Source: Methylobacterium sp. J-067 (GTDB lineage Bacteria; Pseudomonadota; Alphaproteobacteria; Rhizobiales; Beijerinckiaceae). From it: a DNA stretch of 64,000 nucleotides. The stretch covers positions 28,184 to 92,183 of the forward strand of contig NZ_JAKSXZ010000027.1 of the NCBI RefSeq assembly GCF_022829465.1, given 5' to 3'. How positions within the stretch are numbered: the stretch's first letter is position 1; the number at the start of each line of letters is the position of its first letter. Both the position numbers and the translations under genes were made by a program. The notes under the pieces were generated by a model. It saw only the letters and a program-made list of their open reading frames with translations. It ran no database searches and had not been told where the DNA came from. Below, one piece after another: positions 51,773 through 59,719 of this stretch.

Positions 51773-52968
51773 GACCAGCCGTGACGTTCCGTTCGACCCT
51801 GCTGGCGGCGCTCCTCCTCGTGGGCCCGGCCCATGCCGAACCCTGCATCGAGGCCCTTGTCGGGCCGGCGGCGGAGGCCGGCGTGCCGCGCGACCTCGCC
51901 CAGGCGCAGCTCGGCACGCTCACCCCCGATCCCGCGGTGCTGGCGGCGACGCAAGACCAGGCCGAGTTCACGAAGCCGGTCTGGGCCTATGTCGAAGCCT
52001 CCGTCACGCCGGAGAAGATCGCCGAGGGCCAGCGCAAGCTGCAGCAATGGTCGGGCGCCCTTGATGCCATCGAGGCCCGCTACGGCGTGGATCGCTATAC
52101 GCTCGTGGCATTCTGGGGCGTGGAATCGAGCTACGGCGCCGTGCTCGATGACCTCACCGTCGTCCGCCCGGCGATCCTCTCCCTCGCGACGCTCGCCTGC
52201 GGCGACCCGGGGCGGCCGGATTATTGGAAGGCCGAGTTGATCGCCGCCCTGAAGATCCTCGCGGCCGGCGATGCGACGCCGGAGCGGCTGACCGGCTCTT
52301 GGGCGGGCGCGCTCGGCAACACGCAGTTCATGCCGAGCGTGTTCCTCTCGCGGGCGGTGGATTTCGACGGCGACGGGCGCCGCGACCTCTGGGGCTCGGT
52401 GCCCGATTCCTTGGCCTCGACGGCGAACTTCCTGGTGGCCGAAGGCTGGAAGACCGGCGAGCGCTGGGGCAGCGAGGCGACACTTCCGCCCGATTTCAAT
52501 CTTGCCCTGGCGGACGAGACCACGGCCCGCACCCTGGCGGAATGGCGTGACCTCGGCGTGCGCCCGGTTCGCGACGACGGGCTGAAGGACGAGAACAGGG
52601 CGACGCTGTTCCTGCCCACGGGCGCGCGCGGCCCGGCCTTCCTGCTGTTGCCGAACTTCGCGGTCATCCTACGCTACAACACGTCCTTCTCCTACGCGCT
52701 CACGGTGGCGCATCTCTCGGACCGCCTGCGCGGCCTGCCGGGCTTCGGGCGTGATTGGCCGCGCGGCGACAGGATGCTCGGGGCCGACGAGCGCCGCGAT
52801 CTCCAGACGCTCCTGACGGCGCAGGGCCACCCGGTCGGCACCGTAGACGGCAAGATCGGGCCCCGCACGCGGGCGGCCCTGCGTGCCTTCCAGTCCTCCG
52901 CCGGCCTGCCGCCCGATGGCTATGCCGACGCGACGATGCTCGACACGCTCCGGTCGAAGACGCGCTAG
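51769..52968 (+). CDS. Lytic murein transglycosylase, MltB-like, with peptidoglycan-binding domain
   Basis: 399 residues. A signal peptide (LLAALLLVGPAHA) precedes the SLT_2 domain with the catalytic Glu in FWGVESSYGAV (about residue 120), and GALGNTQFMPSVFL and VDFDGDGRRDLW as in MltB. The C-terminal PG_binding_1 repeat (about 340-395) contains LQTLLTAQGHPVGTVDGKIG and RAALRAFQSSAGL. It cleaves peptidoglycan to anhydromuropeptides in the periplasm. Confidence 0.94.
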   Translation: MRPAVTFRSTLLAALLLVGPAHAEPCIEALVGPAAEAGVPRDLAQAQLGTLTPDPAVLAATQDQAEFTKPVWAYVEASVTPEKIAEGQRKLQQWSGALDAIEARYGVDRYTLVAFWGVESSYGAVLDDLTVVRPAILSLATLACGDPGRPDYWKAELIAALKILAAGDATPERLTGSWAGALGNTQFMPSVFLSRAVDFDGDGRRDLWGSVPDSLASTANFLVAEGWKTGERWGSEATLPPDFNLALADETTARTLAEWRDLGVRPVRDDGLKDENRATLFLPTGARGPAFLLLPNFAVILRYNTSFSYALTVAHLSDRLRGLPGFGRDWPRGDRMLGADERRDLQTLLTAQGHPVGTVDGKIGPRTRAALRAFQSSAGLPPDGYADATMLDTLRSKTR

Positions 52969-53642
52969 GGATCAGGTCGGACCTGGAGGATGGATTCGGC
53001 CGGCCCGGCGGCGTCCGTGAAGACGCCAGCCGTCAGCGCGCCGCCATAGACCGCCGCCGTGTCGAGATTGGTGCGGTAGCGCCGCTGCTCCGGCCGACCG
53101 TTCCGCTGCGGCGTGTGGCCGTGGACGACGTGCCGGCCGAAATCATGCTCCCCGTCGAGGAAGCTGTCACGGATCCAGATGCGGTCGTGCGGGTCGCTCT
53201 CCGGTGCCGGAACGCCCGGCCTCAGCCCGGCATGGACGTACCAGTGCCGGGCATCAGAATGCAGGGTCGGCAGGCCCTCGATCCAATCCAGGATAGGGCG
53301 GGGCAGATCCGCCACCTCGCGCGCGCCGAACGATTCGAGCGTGGCCTCACCGCCGTTCGCCAGCCAATGCAGCGCGGAGTCCTCGGTGGTGAGGGAGTCG
53401 AGCAGCATCCGCTCGTGATTGCCCATCAGGCAGGTGACCTGATCGGGCTCCGCCCACTGCAGGCGGCTGATCGTGCGCAGCACCGCCGCCGAGTCCGGCC
53501 CCCGGTCGATGTAATCGCCGAGAAAGACGAGCCGCCGCTCGCGACCATCCGCATGGGCCTCGATGCGTTCGAGAAGCGCGTCGAGGAGGTCGTTACACCC
53601 GTGAATGTCGCCGATGGCGTACGTGAGAACCGTCGAATGCAT
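52965..53642 (-). CDS. Metallophosphoesterase (Ser/Thr protein phosphatase-like)
   Basis: 225 residues with the binuclear metal motifs GDIHGCND (residue 11), GDYIDRGPDS, GNHERML, VHAG and HGHTP. The pattern matches small bacterial calcineurin-like phosphatases such as PrpA or ApaH relatives. It converges on the transglycosylase with the two stop codons overlapping (52965-52968). The substrate, phosphoprotein or dinucleotide polyphosphate, is not decided by sequence. Confidence 0.92.
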   Translation of the reverse strand: MHSTVLTYAIGDIHGCNDLLDALLERIEAHADGRERRLVFLGDYIDRGPDSAAVLRTISRLQWAEPDQVTCLMGNHERMLLDSLTTEDSALHWLANGGEATLESFGAREVADLPRPILDWIEGLPTLHSDARHWYVHAGLRPGVPAPESDPHDRIWIRDSFLDGEHDFGRHVVHGHTPQRNGRPEQRRYRTNLDTAAVYGGALTAGVFTDAAGPAESILQVRPDP

Positions 53643-53703
53643 CAGCTGTTGTCCACGGGCGTGGGACGCTGTGCAAGACGGTGGAAGCGCTCAGTTGTCC
53701 GCT

Positions 53704-54255
53704 TCAGGGGGACGTTATCGCGCCCATGCCGCCGCCGCCGCCGCCGCCCACGCCGGTTCCCTGCGAGGTCGCGCCGACGCCGCCACCGCTGGAGGCCAGG
53801 GCGCGCCGCTTGTCGGCCTGCCCGCTGGTGGGGTCGAAGTATTTGGCGGCGTCGCCGAGCTGCGCCGAGGGCTGGCAGTTCGGCGTGCAGGACAGCGACT
53901 CGCGGTCCATCCCGCGCTGGACGGTGATCGTCGCCTCGCGGGACGCCTCGACGCGGATCATCGTTTCGGCGATCAGCGCGCCGGCACTGTCCAGGGCGAT
54001 GAGGTTGGTGGACCCGAAGCTCTTGCCGGTGAGGATCAGCACGCCGTTCTTCTGCGGCGTCACCTCGGCGATGAACGGATTGCCGACCACGACCGTCTGC
54101 GTCTTCTCCGGCAGGCGGATCACCTTCGCGTTGTCGACGATCACCGTCACCACCGGCAACGCCTCGGGCTGGGCGGCGGAGACGACGCCCGGCAGAAGGC
54201 TCACCACGGTGAAGGCGACGCCGAACAAGCCGGCCGACGAAGGGGTGCGACGCAT
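53704..54255 (-). CDS. Pilus assembly protein N-terminal-domain protein (CpaC N-domain-like)
   Basis: 183 residues. A signal peptide (FGVAFTVVSLLPGVVSA) leads to a domain like the N-terminal part of pilus secretin CpaC/RcpA: VIVDNAKVIRLPEKTQTVVV, VGNPFIAEVTPQ and SFGSTNLIALDSAGAL. No secretin domain follows; instead there is a short Cys-pair segment (SCTPNCQPSA) and a Gly-rich tail with eight consecutive-type glycines. It is divergent from the flp gene and may help assemble the Flp pilus. Confidence 0.83.
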   Translation of the reverse strand: MRRTPSSAGLFGVAFTVVSLLPGVVSAAQPEALPVVTVIVDNAKVIRLPEKTQTVVVGNPFIAEVTPQKNGVLILTGKSFGSTNLIALDSAGALIAETMIRVEASREATITVQRGMDRESLSCTPNCQPSAQLGDAAKYFDPTSGQADKRRALASSGGGVGATSQGTGVGGGGGGGMGAITSP

Positions 54256-54543
54256 AGAAACATGCCCGTACAAGGCGCGCGGCGAGACCGAGCCCCTTAA
54301 GCAAGCACGAAACTGGTAAACACTTCCCTAAAAGCTATACCGGTCTTCCTGCTTATACTGCTGAGCTTTGCCTGTTTTTCAGATCAACTTTTCTTGAAGC
54401 CGTGTGAAATGTGTCACCTGCTCTCGTGGTTGTGAGATCCGTTTAACTCAATTTCAAGGCGTGCTGGCCAGTGTGAGGGAGCCGCCGATCGAGGCGTAAC
54501 ACTTCGTCGGTCAATTCGCTTCTTTCGAAATGGGACCTTCATC

Positions 54544-54708
54544 ATGAAGAGCATCGTCAAGCGCTTCGCCGGCGACGAATCCGGCGCCACCGCCATCGAG
54601 TACGGCATGATCGCCGCCCTCATCGCCGTCGTCATCATCGGCACGCTGAAGGTGATCGGCACGCAGCTGAACGCGAAGTTCACCTCCATCTCGGCTCAGC
54701 TTCAGTAA
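54544..54708 (+). CDS. Flp/Fap-type pilin subunit
   Basis: A 54-residue prepilin. The N-terminal leader (MKSIVKRFAGDESG) ends at the processing site before ATAIEYGMIAALIAVVII, whose Glu and Tyr (EY) are the hallmark of Flp pilins, and a single hydrophobic helix follows. It is exported and cleaved by the prepilin peptidase encoded next door. Its upstream region (54290-54540) is clearly AT-richer than the surroundings, as expected for a regulated promoter, but no certain promoter was found. Confidence 0.93.
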   Translation: MKSIVKRFAGDESGATAIEYGMIAALIAVVIIGTLKVIGTQLNAKFTSISAQLQ

Positions 54709-54786
54709 TCGGTTAACCGATCTACTCCGATCCGCGGCACGGCGAGTGACTGTCTCGTCCCGAGAGGGACGGGGCGGGAGCTCACC

Positions 54787-55344
54787 GTGCCGGAGCCGTT
54801 CGGACCGACACCGGGGTACATGATGAGCGGAACCGTCATCGCCGAATTCGGCCTGCTGGTGCTGTTCCCGTTCCTGATGGCCTATGCCGCAGCGAGCGAC
54901 CTGCTCACCATGCTCATACCGAACCGGATTTCGCTGGCGCTGGTCGCCGGCTTCGCCGTGCTTGCGGCGAGCGGATTGATGAGCCCCGCCGAGATCGGCC
55001 TGCATGTCGGCGCCGCCGCCCTCGTCCTGACGGCGACCTTCACCCTCTTCGCCCTGAACATCATCGGCGGCGGGGATGCCAAGCTCGCAGCCGCGACGGC
55101 CCTGTGGCTCGGCTTCGACGGGTTGATCGATTATCTCCTGGCGGCCTCCGTCCTCGGCGGCTTGCTGACGCTGGCCTTGCTTGCCGCGCGCTCGCACCCG
55201 CTACCGAATCCGCTGGCCCGGCTGCCCTTCGCGCTGCACCTGCACGACCGCAAGACCGGTGTGCCCTACGGCATCGCTCTGGCCGCCGCCGCCCTGCTCG
55301 TCCTGCCCGAGACCTCGGTGTGGACCGCCCTGGCCGGCGCCTGA
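54787..55344 (+). CDS. Prepilin peptidase CpaA/TadV-like
   Basis: A 185-residue aspartate peptidase of the inner membrane, cutting the Flp pilin leader. The two catalytic aspartates are in YAAASDLLTMLIPNR and GGGDAKLAAAT, and the membrane helices match A24A peptidases lacking the methylase domain. The GTG at 54787 has GGGAG seven bases upstream; ATG 54820 or 54823 are alternatives that would remove a short N-tail. The rest of the tad/cpa locus (secretin, ATPase, TadB/C) is not in the window. Confidence 0.92.
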   Translation: MPEPFGPTPGYMMSGTVIAEFGLLVLFPFLMAYAAASDLLTMLIPNRISLALVAGFAVLAASGLMSPAEIGLHVGAAALVLTATFTLFALNIIGGGDAKLAAATALWLGFDGLIDYLLAASVLGGLLTLALLAARSHPLPNPLARLPFALHLHDRKTGVPYGIALAAAALLVLPETSVWTALAGA

Positions 55345-55397
55345 GGCAAATGGCCAAGGATCTGGAGCCAGCGCCTCGGCACCGCTAAAAGGGGCCC

Positions 55398-56132
55398 ATG
55401 CCCCTCGCATTCCTGCGACGCCCCGATCCGGATCACCTCGACGTCCACCACGAGGGCGCGCTGCTGCGCGTCGCCCTGCGTCGGCGGGACGCCGCCCGCC
55501 GCATCACCCTGCGCGTGTCCGCCGCGACCGGGGAGGCCGTCATCACCCTGCCGCCGCGCATGGCGGTCAGCACCGCCCAGCGCTTCGCCGCGAGCCACGC
55601 CGGCTGGATCGCCGCGCGCCTCGCCCGGGTGCCGGAGCGCATCTCCTTCGAGCCCGGCGCCGAGATCCCGATCCGGGGCGAGCCGCACCGGCTCGTCCTG
55701 CGCGGCGCCCGGGGCGGCACCGCGCGCTGGGGGGAGGAGGGGGGCGCCAAGGTGCTGTCCCTCGCCTGCGACGAGGCCCATTTTCCCCGCCGGGTCCGCG
55801 ACGCCCTGATGCGCGCGGCCCGCGCCGACATCGAAGCCGCCATTGACCGCCATGCCGCGACCCTCGGCCAGCGCCCCGTGCGGATCACCCTGCGGGACAC
55901 GCGCAGCCGCTGGGGCTCCTGCACCGCGCGGGGGGAATTGAACTTCTCGTGGCGCTTGATCCTCGCGCCGCCGATGGTGCTCGACTACCTCGTCGCGCAC
56001 GAGATGGCGCATCTGCGCGAGATGAACCATTCCTCGCGCTTCTGGGCCGTGGCGCACCACCTCTGCGGCCATGTCGATGCCGCCGAGGCGTGGCTGAAGC
56101 GGAACGGCACCGAGCTGCACCGCTTCGGCTGA
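55398..56132 (+). CDS. YgjP-like metal-dependent hydrolase (DUF45/WLM)
   Basis: 244 residues. The zinc motif is VAHEMAHLREMNHS (about residue 197) with the downstream WAVAHHLCG, and the upstream DTRSRWGSCTARGELNFSWRL block is typical of the DUF45 family. An SprT-like protease fold is implied; the substrate is unknown. Start chosen at the first ATG after cpaA. Confidence 0.9.
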   Translation: MPLAFLRRPDPDHLDVHHEGALLRVALRRRDAARRITLRVSAATGEAVITLPPRMAVSTAQRFAASHAGWIAARLARVPERISFEPGAEIPIRGEPHRLVLRGARGGTARWGEEGGAKVLSLACDEAHFPRRVRDALMRAARADIEAAIDRHAATLGQRPVRITLRDTRSRWGSCTARGELNFSWRLILAPPMVLDYLVAHEMAHLREMNHSSRFWAVAHHLCGHVDAAEAWLKRNGTELHRFG

Positions 56133-56135
56133 GGC

Positions 56136-56510
56136 TCAGCCCTTCACGCGCAGGACGCGGCGGGCCGTGACGACCTCCGCCGGCCAGACGGGGCGCGGGT
56201 TGACCTCGCCGGGATCCAGGGTGCGCGGCGCGGTGCTGTCGCAGATCTCGCGCTGGCGCAGGATCACCGGGTTTCCGAACTGGTCGTGACGCCGGATGAT
56301 GCCGCCCTCCCGGCAATTGCCCGCCAGGGCGGCCGAGCCGCCGCGACGGCCATAGGGGTTCACCGCCACCGGGGGATGCTCGACGGTGAGCGCGTCGGAA
56401 TGATTCAGTGAACGCTCGACATAGGTCGTCTCGCCCACGGGCAGGCTTTGGGCGCCGGCTTGGGCAAGGGTGGCGACGAGGACGGCGGCCGAGAGGACGG
56501 GAAGACGCAT
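56136..56510 (-). CDS. Hypothetical exported protein
   Basis: 124 residues with a signal peptide (RLPVLSAAVLVATLAQAGA). The mature part has HPPVAVNPYGRRGGSAALAG and NCREGGIIRRHDQFGNPV, two cysteines and several basic residues. Family not recognised. It converges on the YgjP-like gene with 3 bases between stops. Confidence 0.7.
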   Translation of the reverse strand: MRLPVLSAAVLVATLAQAGAQSLPVGETTYVERSLNHSDALTVEHPPVAVNPYGRRGGSAALAGNCREGGIIRRHDQFGNPVILRQREICDSTAPRTLDPGEVNPRPVWPAEVVTARRVLRVKG

Positions 56511-56698
56511 GACGGGGTTCCGAATTGTGGCGGGCGCAGGGGCGTTCGCCACAATCTAGGCCATAAGCGGCCCGCCGGGTAGCCGGTGCCGCATCCATGC
56601 ATGGGTCGCTCGCTTGACAGCGCGGGTGCCCGCATGGTCGGAACACCCTCGCTTACCGGGCCGCCGCCGTCAGGGCGCGGTCTCTCCGACAGGGTCAG

Positions 56699-57229
56699 AT
56701 GGTGCCGTTCCTCGTGAGGCTCGATCGATTCCGGCATGCGGCTGCGCTGTCCGGGCTCCTCATCCTGATGTCGGTCCTGGCCGCCGCGCCCGCCGCCGCG
56801 CAGGGGACCGTCCGCAAGACGTTCGACGACTGGCAATTGCGCTGCGAGACGCCGGCTGGCGCCAAGGCCGAGCAATGCGCCCTCGTCCAGTATCTCGCCG
56901 CCGAGGATCGTCCGAACCTGACCCTGGTGGTCATCGTGCTCAAGACCGCCGACAACAGGGGCTACCTGCTGCGCGTCGTGGCGCCGCTCGGCGTCCTGCT
57001 GCCCTCCGGCCTCGGGCTGAAGATCGACCAGACGGATATCGGCCGCGCCGGCTTCGTCCGCTGCCTCACCACCGGCTGCGTCGCCGAGGTGGTGATGGAT
57101 GGCGGCCTGATCCAGCAATTCAAGAACGGCTCGAAGGCGACCTTCATCGTCTTCCAGACGCCCGAGGAGGGCGTCGGCATTCCGCTCTCCATGAAGGGCT
57201 TCGCCGCCGGCTTCGACAGCCTCAAGTAA
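56699..57229 (+). CDS. Invasion-associated locus B (IalB) family protein
   Basis: 176 residues. A signal peptide (LSGLLILMSVLAAAPAAA) precedes the IalB domain: KTFDDWQLRCETPAGAKAEQ, VVIVLKTADNRGYLLRV, LGLKIDQTDIGRAGFVRC and FKNGSKATFIVFQT. The four cysteines fit two disulfides. AGGG precedes the ATG. Function in non-pathogens is unknown; it is common in Rhizobiales. Confidence 0.92.
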   Translation: MVPFLVRLDRFRHAAALSGLLILMSVLAAAPAAAQGTVRKTFDDWQLRCETPAGAKAEQCALVQYLAAEDRPNLTLVVIVLKTADNRGYLLRVVAPLGVLLPSGLGLKIDQTDIGRAGFVRCLTTGCVAEVVMDGGLIQQFKNGSKATFIVFQTPEEGVGIPLSMKGFAAGFDSLK

Positions 57230-57252
57230 ACCGCCTGTCCGGGTTCTCACAC

Positions 57253-57870
57253 ATGGTTGGACATCGGATCCGTCTTCTCGGCCTCCTCGTCGCGGTAGGC
57301 TTTGCGGTCTCCCCGGCTTCGGCGCAGGAGGAGGGCAACGTCTTCTCGAACATCTTCAAGTACGGCGGCACGACGGTTCCCCCGTCACAGCCGAAGGAGA
57401 CGGAGGCGGCGTATTGCCCGAACGTCGATGTGATGGAGGGCGGCGCGGCCCTGCGGATCATGGCCGGCGGCAACGTGCGCACGCAGATCAGCCTGGGGCG
57501 CCTCGCTCGCGAATGCGCCCGCCGGGAAGACGGCTCGGTCGTGGTGAAGGTCGGCGTCGAGGCACGCGTGTTGCTCGGGCCCGCCGGTGCTCCGGGCCGG
57601 TTCGACGTGCCCGTCAGCTTCTCGATCAAGCATGACGAAAAGACCGTGATGACCCGCACCGCCCGCACCGATGCCGAGATCGGCAAGGGTGAGGCGCAGG
57701 GCTTCGCGCAGATCGTCGTCGACGATCTCGTCGTTCCGCCCGCCCTGTCGCAGGATTACGAGATCGAGGTCGGGCTCGGCGCCGCCAAGGCGACGACCGC
57801 CAAGGCGAAGCCCCGCCGCAAGCCGGCTGCCGCCGCCGCACCGGCCGGCGGAGGCGACGCTGCCCAGTGA
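57253..57870 (+). CDS. Hypothetical exported protein
   Basis: 205 residues with signal peptide (RLLGLLVAVGFAVSPASA). The mature part contains NVFSNIFKYGGTTVPP, CPNVDVMEGGAALRIMAGG and beta-rich segments VKVGVEARVLLGPAGAPG, then a Lys/Ala/Pro-rich tail. It follows the IalB gene by 23 bases and its stop lies at the start of the first glycosyltransferase. Function unknown. Confidence 0.75.
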   Translation: MVGHRIRLLGLLVAVGFAVSPASAQEEGNVFSNIFKYGGTTVPPSQPKETEAAYCPNVDVMEGGAALRIMAGGNVRTQISLGRLARECARREDGSVVVKVGVEARVLLGPAGAPGRFDVPVSFSIKHDEKTVMTRTARTDAEIGKGEAQGFAQIVVDDLVVPPALSQDYEIEVGLGAAKATTAKAKPRRKPAAAAAPAGGGDAAQ

Positions 57871-59719
57871 GCCGCGCGCACAGCCGGTCGCCTTCCGCCT
57901 CGAACCGAGCGGCGATCCTGTCTTCGACTCGCGGCTGATTCTGCCCGGCCGCTCCGGCGGCTGGTTCGTTTTGAGCTTCTCGGCCGATCCCCTCGCGCCG
58001 CCCCGCCGCCCGGTGCTGCGCATCACCTGCGCCGGGGGTGAGGAGCAGATGATCGTCTGTCCCGGCCCGGCCTTGGGCCGCGCGCAGTGGATCGGGCTGA
58101 TCCCGGAGGACGCGACGCAAATCCTTCTCGCCGCCGCTCCCGGCGCGAGGCTCGACCGGGTAGAGCGTCGCAGCGAGGCGAGCGTTCTGCTGGCCTGCGC
58201 GGCGAGGAAGCCGGGGAATGCCCTGGCCGCCCTGTGGGCCCGGGCGAAGGGTCAATCGCGCCGTTATCGGGATATTGTACGCGGCGGCGTGGCCGTGACC
58301 CGGCGACGGCATTTCGCGGCCTGGGCCGCCACGCGGCGTGTGCCCTACGAAGGTCCGGTGCCCAGTCTCACGATCCGCTGCATCGTTCTCGCGCATGGCG
58401 CCGCACCCGAGGCTGTGGAACGCACCCTCGCGTCGGTGCGTGCGCAAACCCTGGCGGCCGAGATGGTGGTTCTCACCGATGCGTTGGTGGGCAGCCCTTC
58501 GGACCTTCTGTCGGATGCGGCGGCGCTTTGCGTCCTGCATGCCGGCGACGCCCTCGAACCGGAGGCCTTCGCCCTTCTTGCTGCGAGTTTAGGCGATGCC
58601 GATCTCGCCTACGCCGACGAGGTGGACGCCGATGGCACGCCGCGCCTGAAACCCGATTGGAGCCCCGACCTTGCCAGGGCGACGGGCTATGTCGGTCGCG
58701 TCGCCCTCGTCTCGCGCGCGCTGATCGAACGTCTCCCGAACGAGCCGCTGGGTTCGGTCGCGCAGGCAGCGGATACCCTCGGTCGCCTCGTGGCTGAAGC
58801 CTGTCGGCGCGCCGTCCATTGCCCACGCCCTCTAGCGACCGTTGCTGCCTCACCATCTTATCCCGCGCGCGAACTGGTATGGCCGCTCCCCGACCCCGCG
58901 CCCCTCGCCAGCGTGATCATCCCCTCCCGCGACCGGCTCGACCTCATCTCCACGGTCAGTCGCGGCCTGCTTGAGGCGACGGACTATCCCGCCATCGAGC
59001 TGATCGTGGTCGATAACGGCTCCACCGATCCCGCCGTCCTCGCTTTCTACGAGGAACTGAAGCGCGATTCGCGCGTGCGGATCGTCAGCTTCCCGCAGCC
59101 TTTCAACTTCTCGGCGATGGTCAATGCGGGGGTGGCGGCTGCCGCGGGACAGGTCGTCGTGCTGCTCAACAACGACATCGGCGTGCGGGGGCCGGGCTGG
59201 CTCAACGCGATGGTCCGTCAAGCGATCCGGCCGGAGGTCGGGGCGGTCGGGGCCAAGCTGCTGTTCGGCGACGGCAGGCTGCAACATGCCGGCGTCGTAG
59301 TCGGCCTCGCGGGGCGGGCGGGCCACATCCTGCGGCGGCGTCCGGCCGACACGCCGGGGCATCTCGGGCGCCTGCGCGTCGCGCACGAAGTCTCGGCGGT
59401 GACGGCGGCCTGCCTCGTGGTCTCCCGCGACAAGTATCTCGCGGTGGGCGGCTTCGATGCCGAGGCCTTCCCCATCGACTTCAATGACGTCGATTTCTGC
59501 CTGCGCCTCAGCGCGAAGGGCTGGAAGACGATCTGGACGCCGGAGGCGGAGCTCTTCCACTTCGAGTCCGTGAGCCGAGGCCCGTCGGTCGGCGTCAAGC
59601 GCGAGCGCTTCGAACGCGAGGCGGCGCTGTTCACCGCCCGATGGCTCGACGTGATCCGGCACGATCCCTTCTACCATCCGGTTCTGTCGCTCACGACGTT
59701 CGGCGAGGACTTGGAGTGA
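57860..59719 (+). CDS. Family-2 glycosyltransferase with degenerate N-terminal domain, start uncertain
   Basis: About 619 residues. The C-terminal GT2 domain has SVIIPSRDRLDLIS, VVDNGSTDPAV, LLNNDIGV (DxD-like) and DFNDVDFCLRLSAKGW. An N-terminal segment (SLGDADLAYADEVDADGT, LKPDWSPDLARATGY) looks like a second, decayed GT-A unit. The coding frame opens without an ATG/GTG near the expected start; the first in-frame codons are CTG 57860 or TTG 57971, while GTGA at 57867, overlapping the previous stop, is in another frame. A one-base error or deletion near 57870-57890 is likely. It acts on surface polysaccharide by inference. Confidence 0.85.
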   Translation: MPSEPRAQPVAFRLEPSGDPVFDSRLILPGRSGGWFVLSFSADPLAPPRRPVLRITCAGGEEQMIVCPGPALGRAQWIGLIPEDATQILLAAAPGARLDRVERRSEASVLLACAARKPGNALAALWARAKGQSRRYRDIVRGGVAVTRRRHFAAWAATRRVPYEGPVPSLTIRCIVLAHGAAPEAVERTLASVRAQTLAAEMVVLTDALVGSPSDLLSDAAALCVLHAGDALEPEAFALLAASLGDADLAYADEVDADGTPRLKPDWSPDLARATGYVGRVALVSRALIERLPNEPLGSVAQAADTLGRLVAEACRRAVHCPRPLATVAASPSYPARELVWPLPDPAPLASVIIPSRDRLDLISTVSRGLLEATDYPAIELIVVDNGSTDPAVLAFYEELKRDSRVRIVSFPQPFNFSAMVNAGVAAAAGQVVVLLNNDIGVRGPGWLNAMVRQAIRPEVGAVGAKLLFGDGRLQHAGVVVGLAGRAGHILRRRPADTPGHLGRLRVAHEVSAVTAACLVVSRDKYLAVGGFDAEAFPIDFNDVDFCLRLSAKGWKTIWTPEAELFHFESVSRGPSVGVKRERFEREAALFTARWLDVIRHDPFYHPVLSLTTFGEDLE

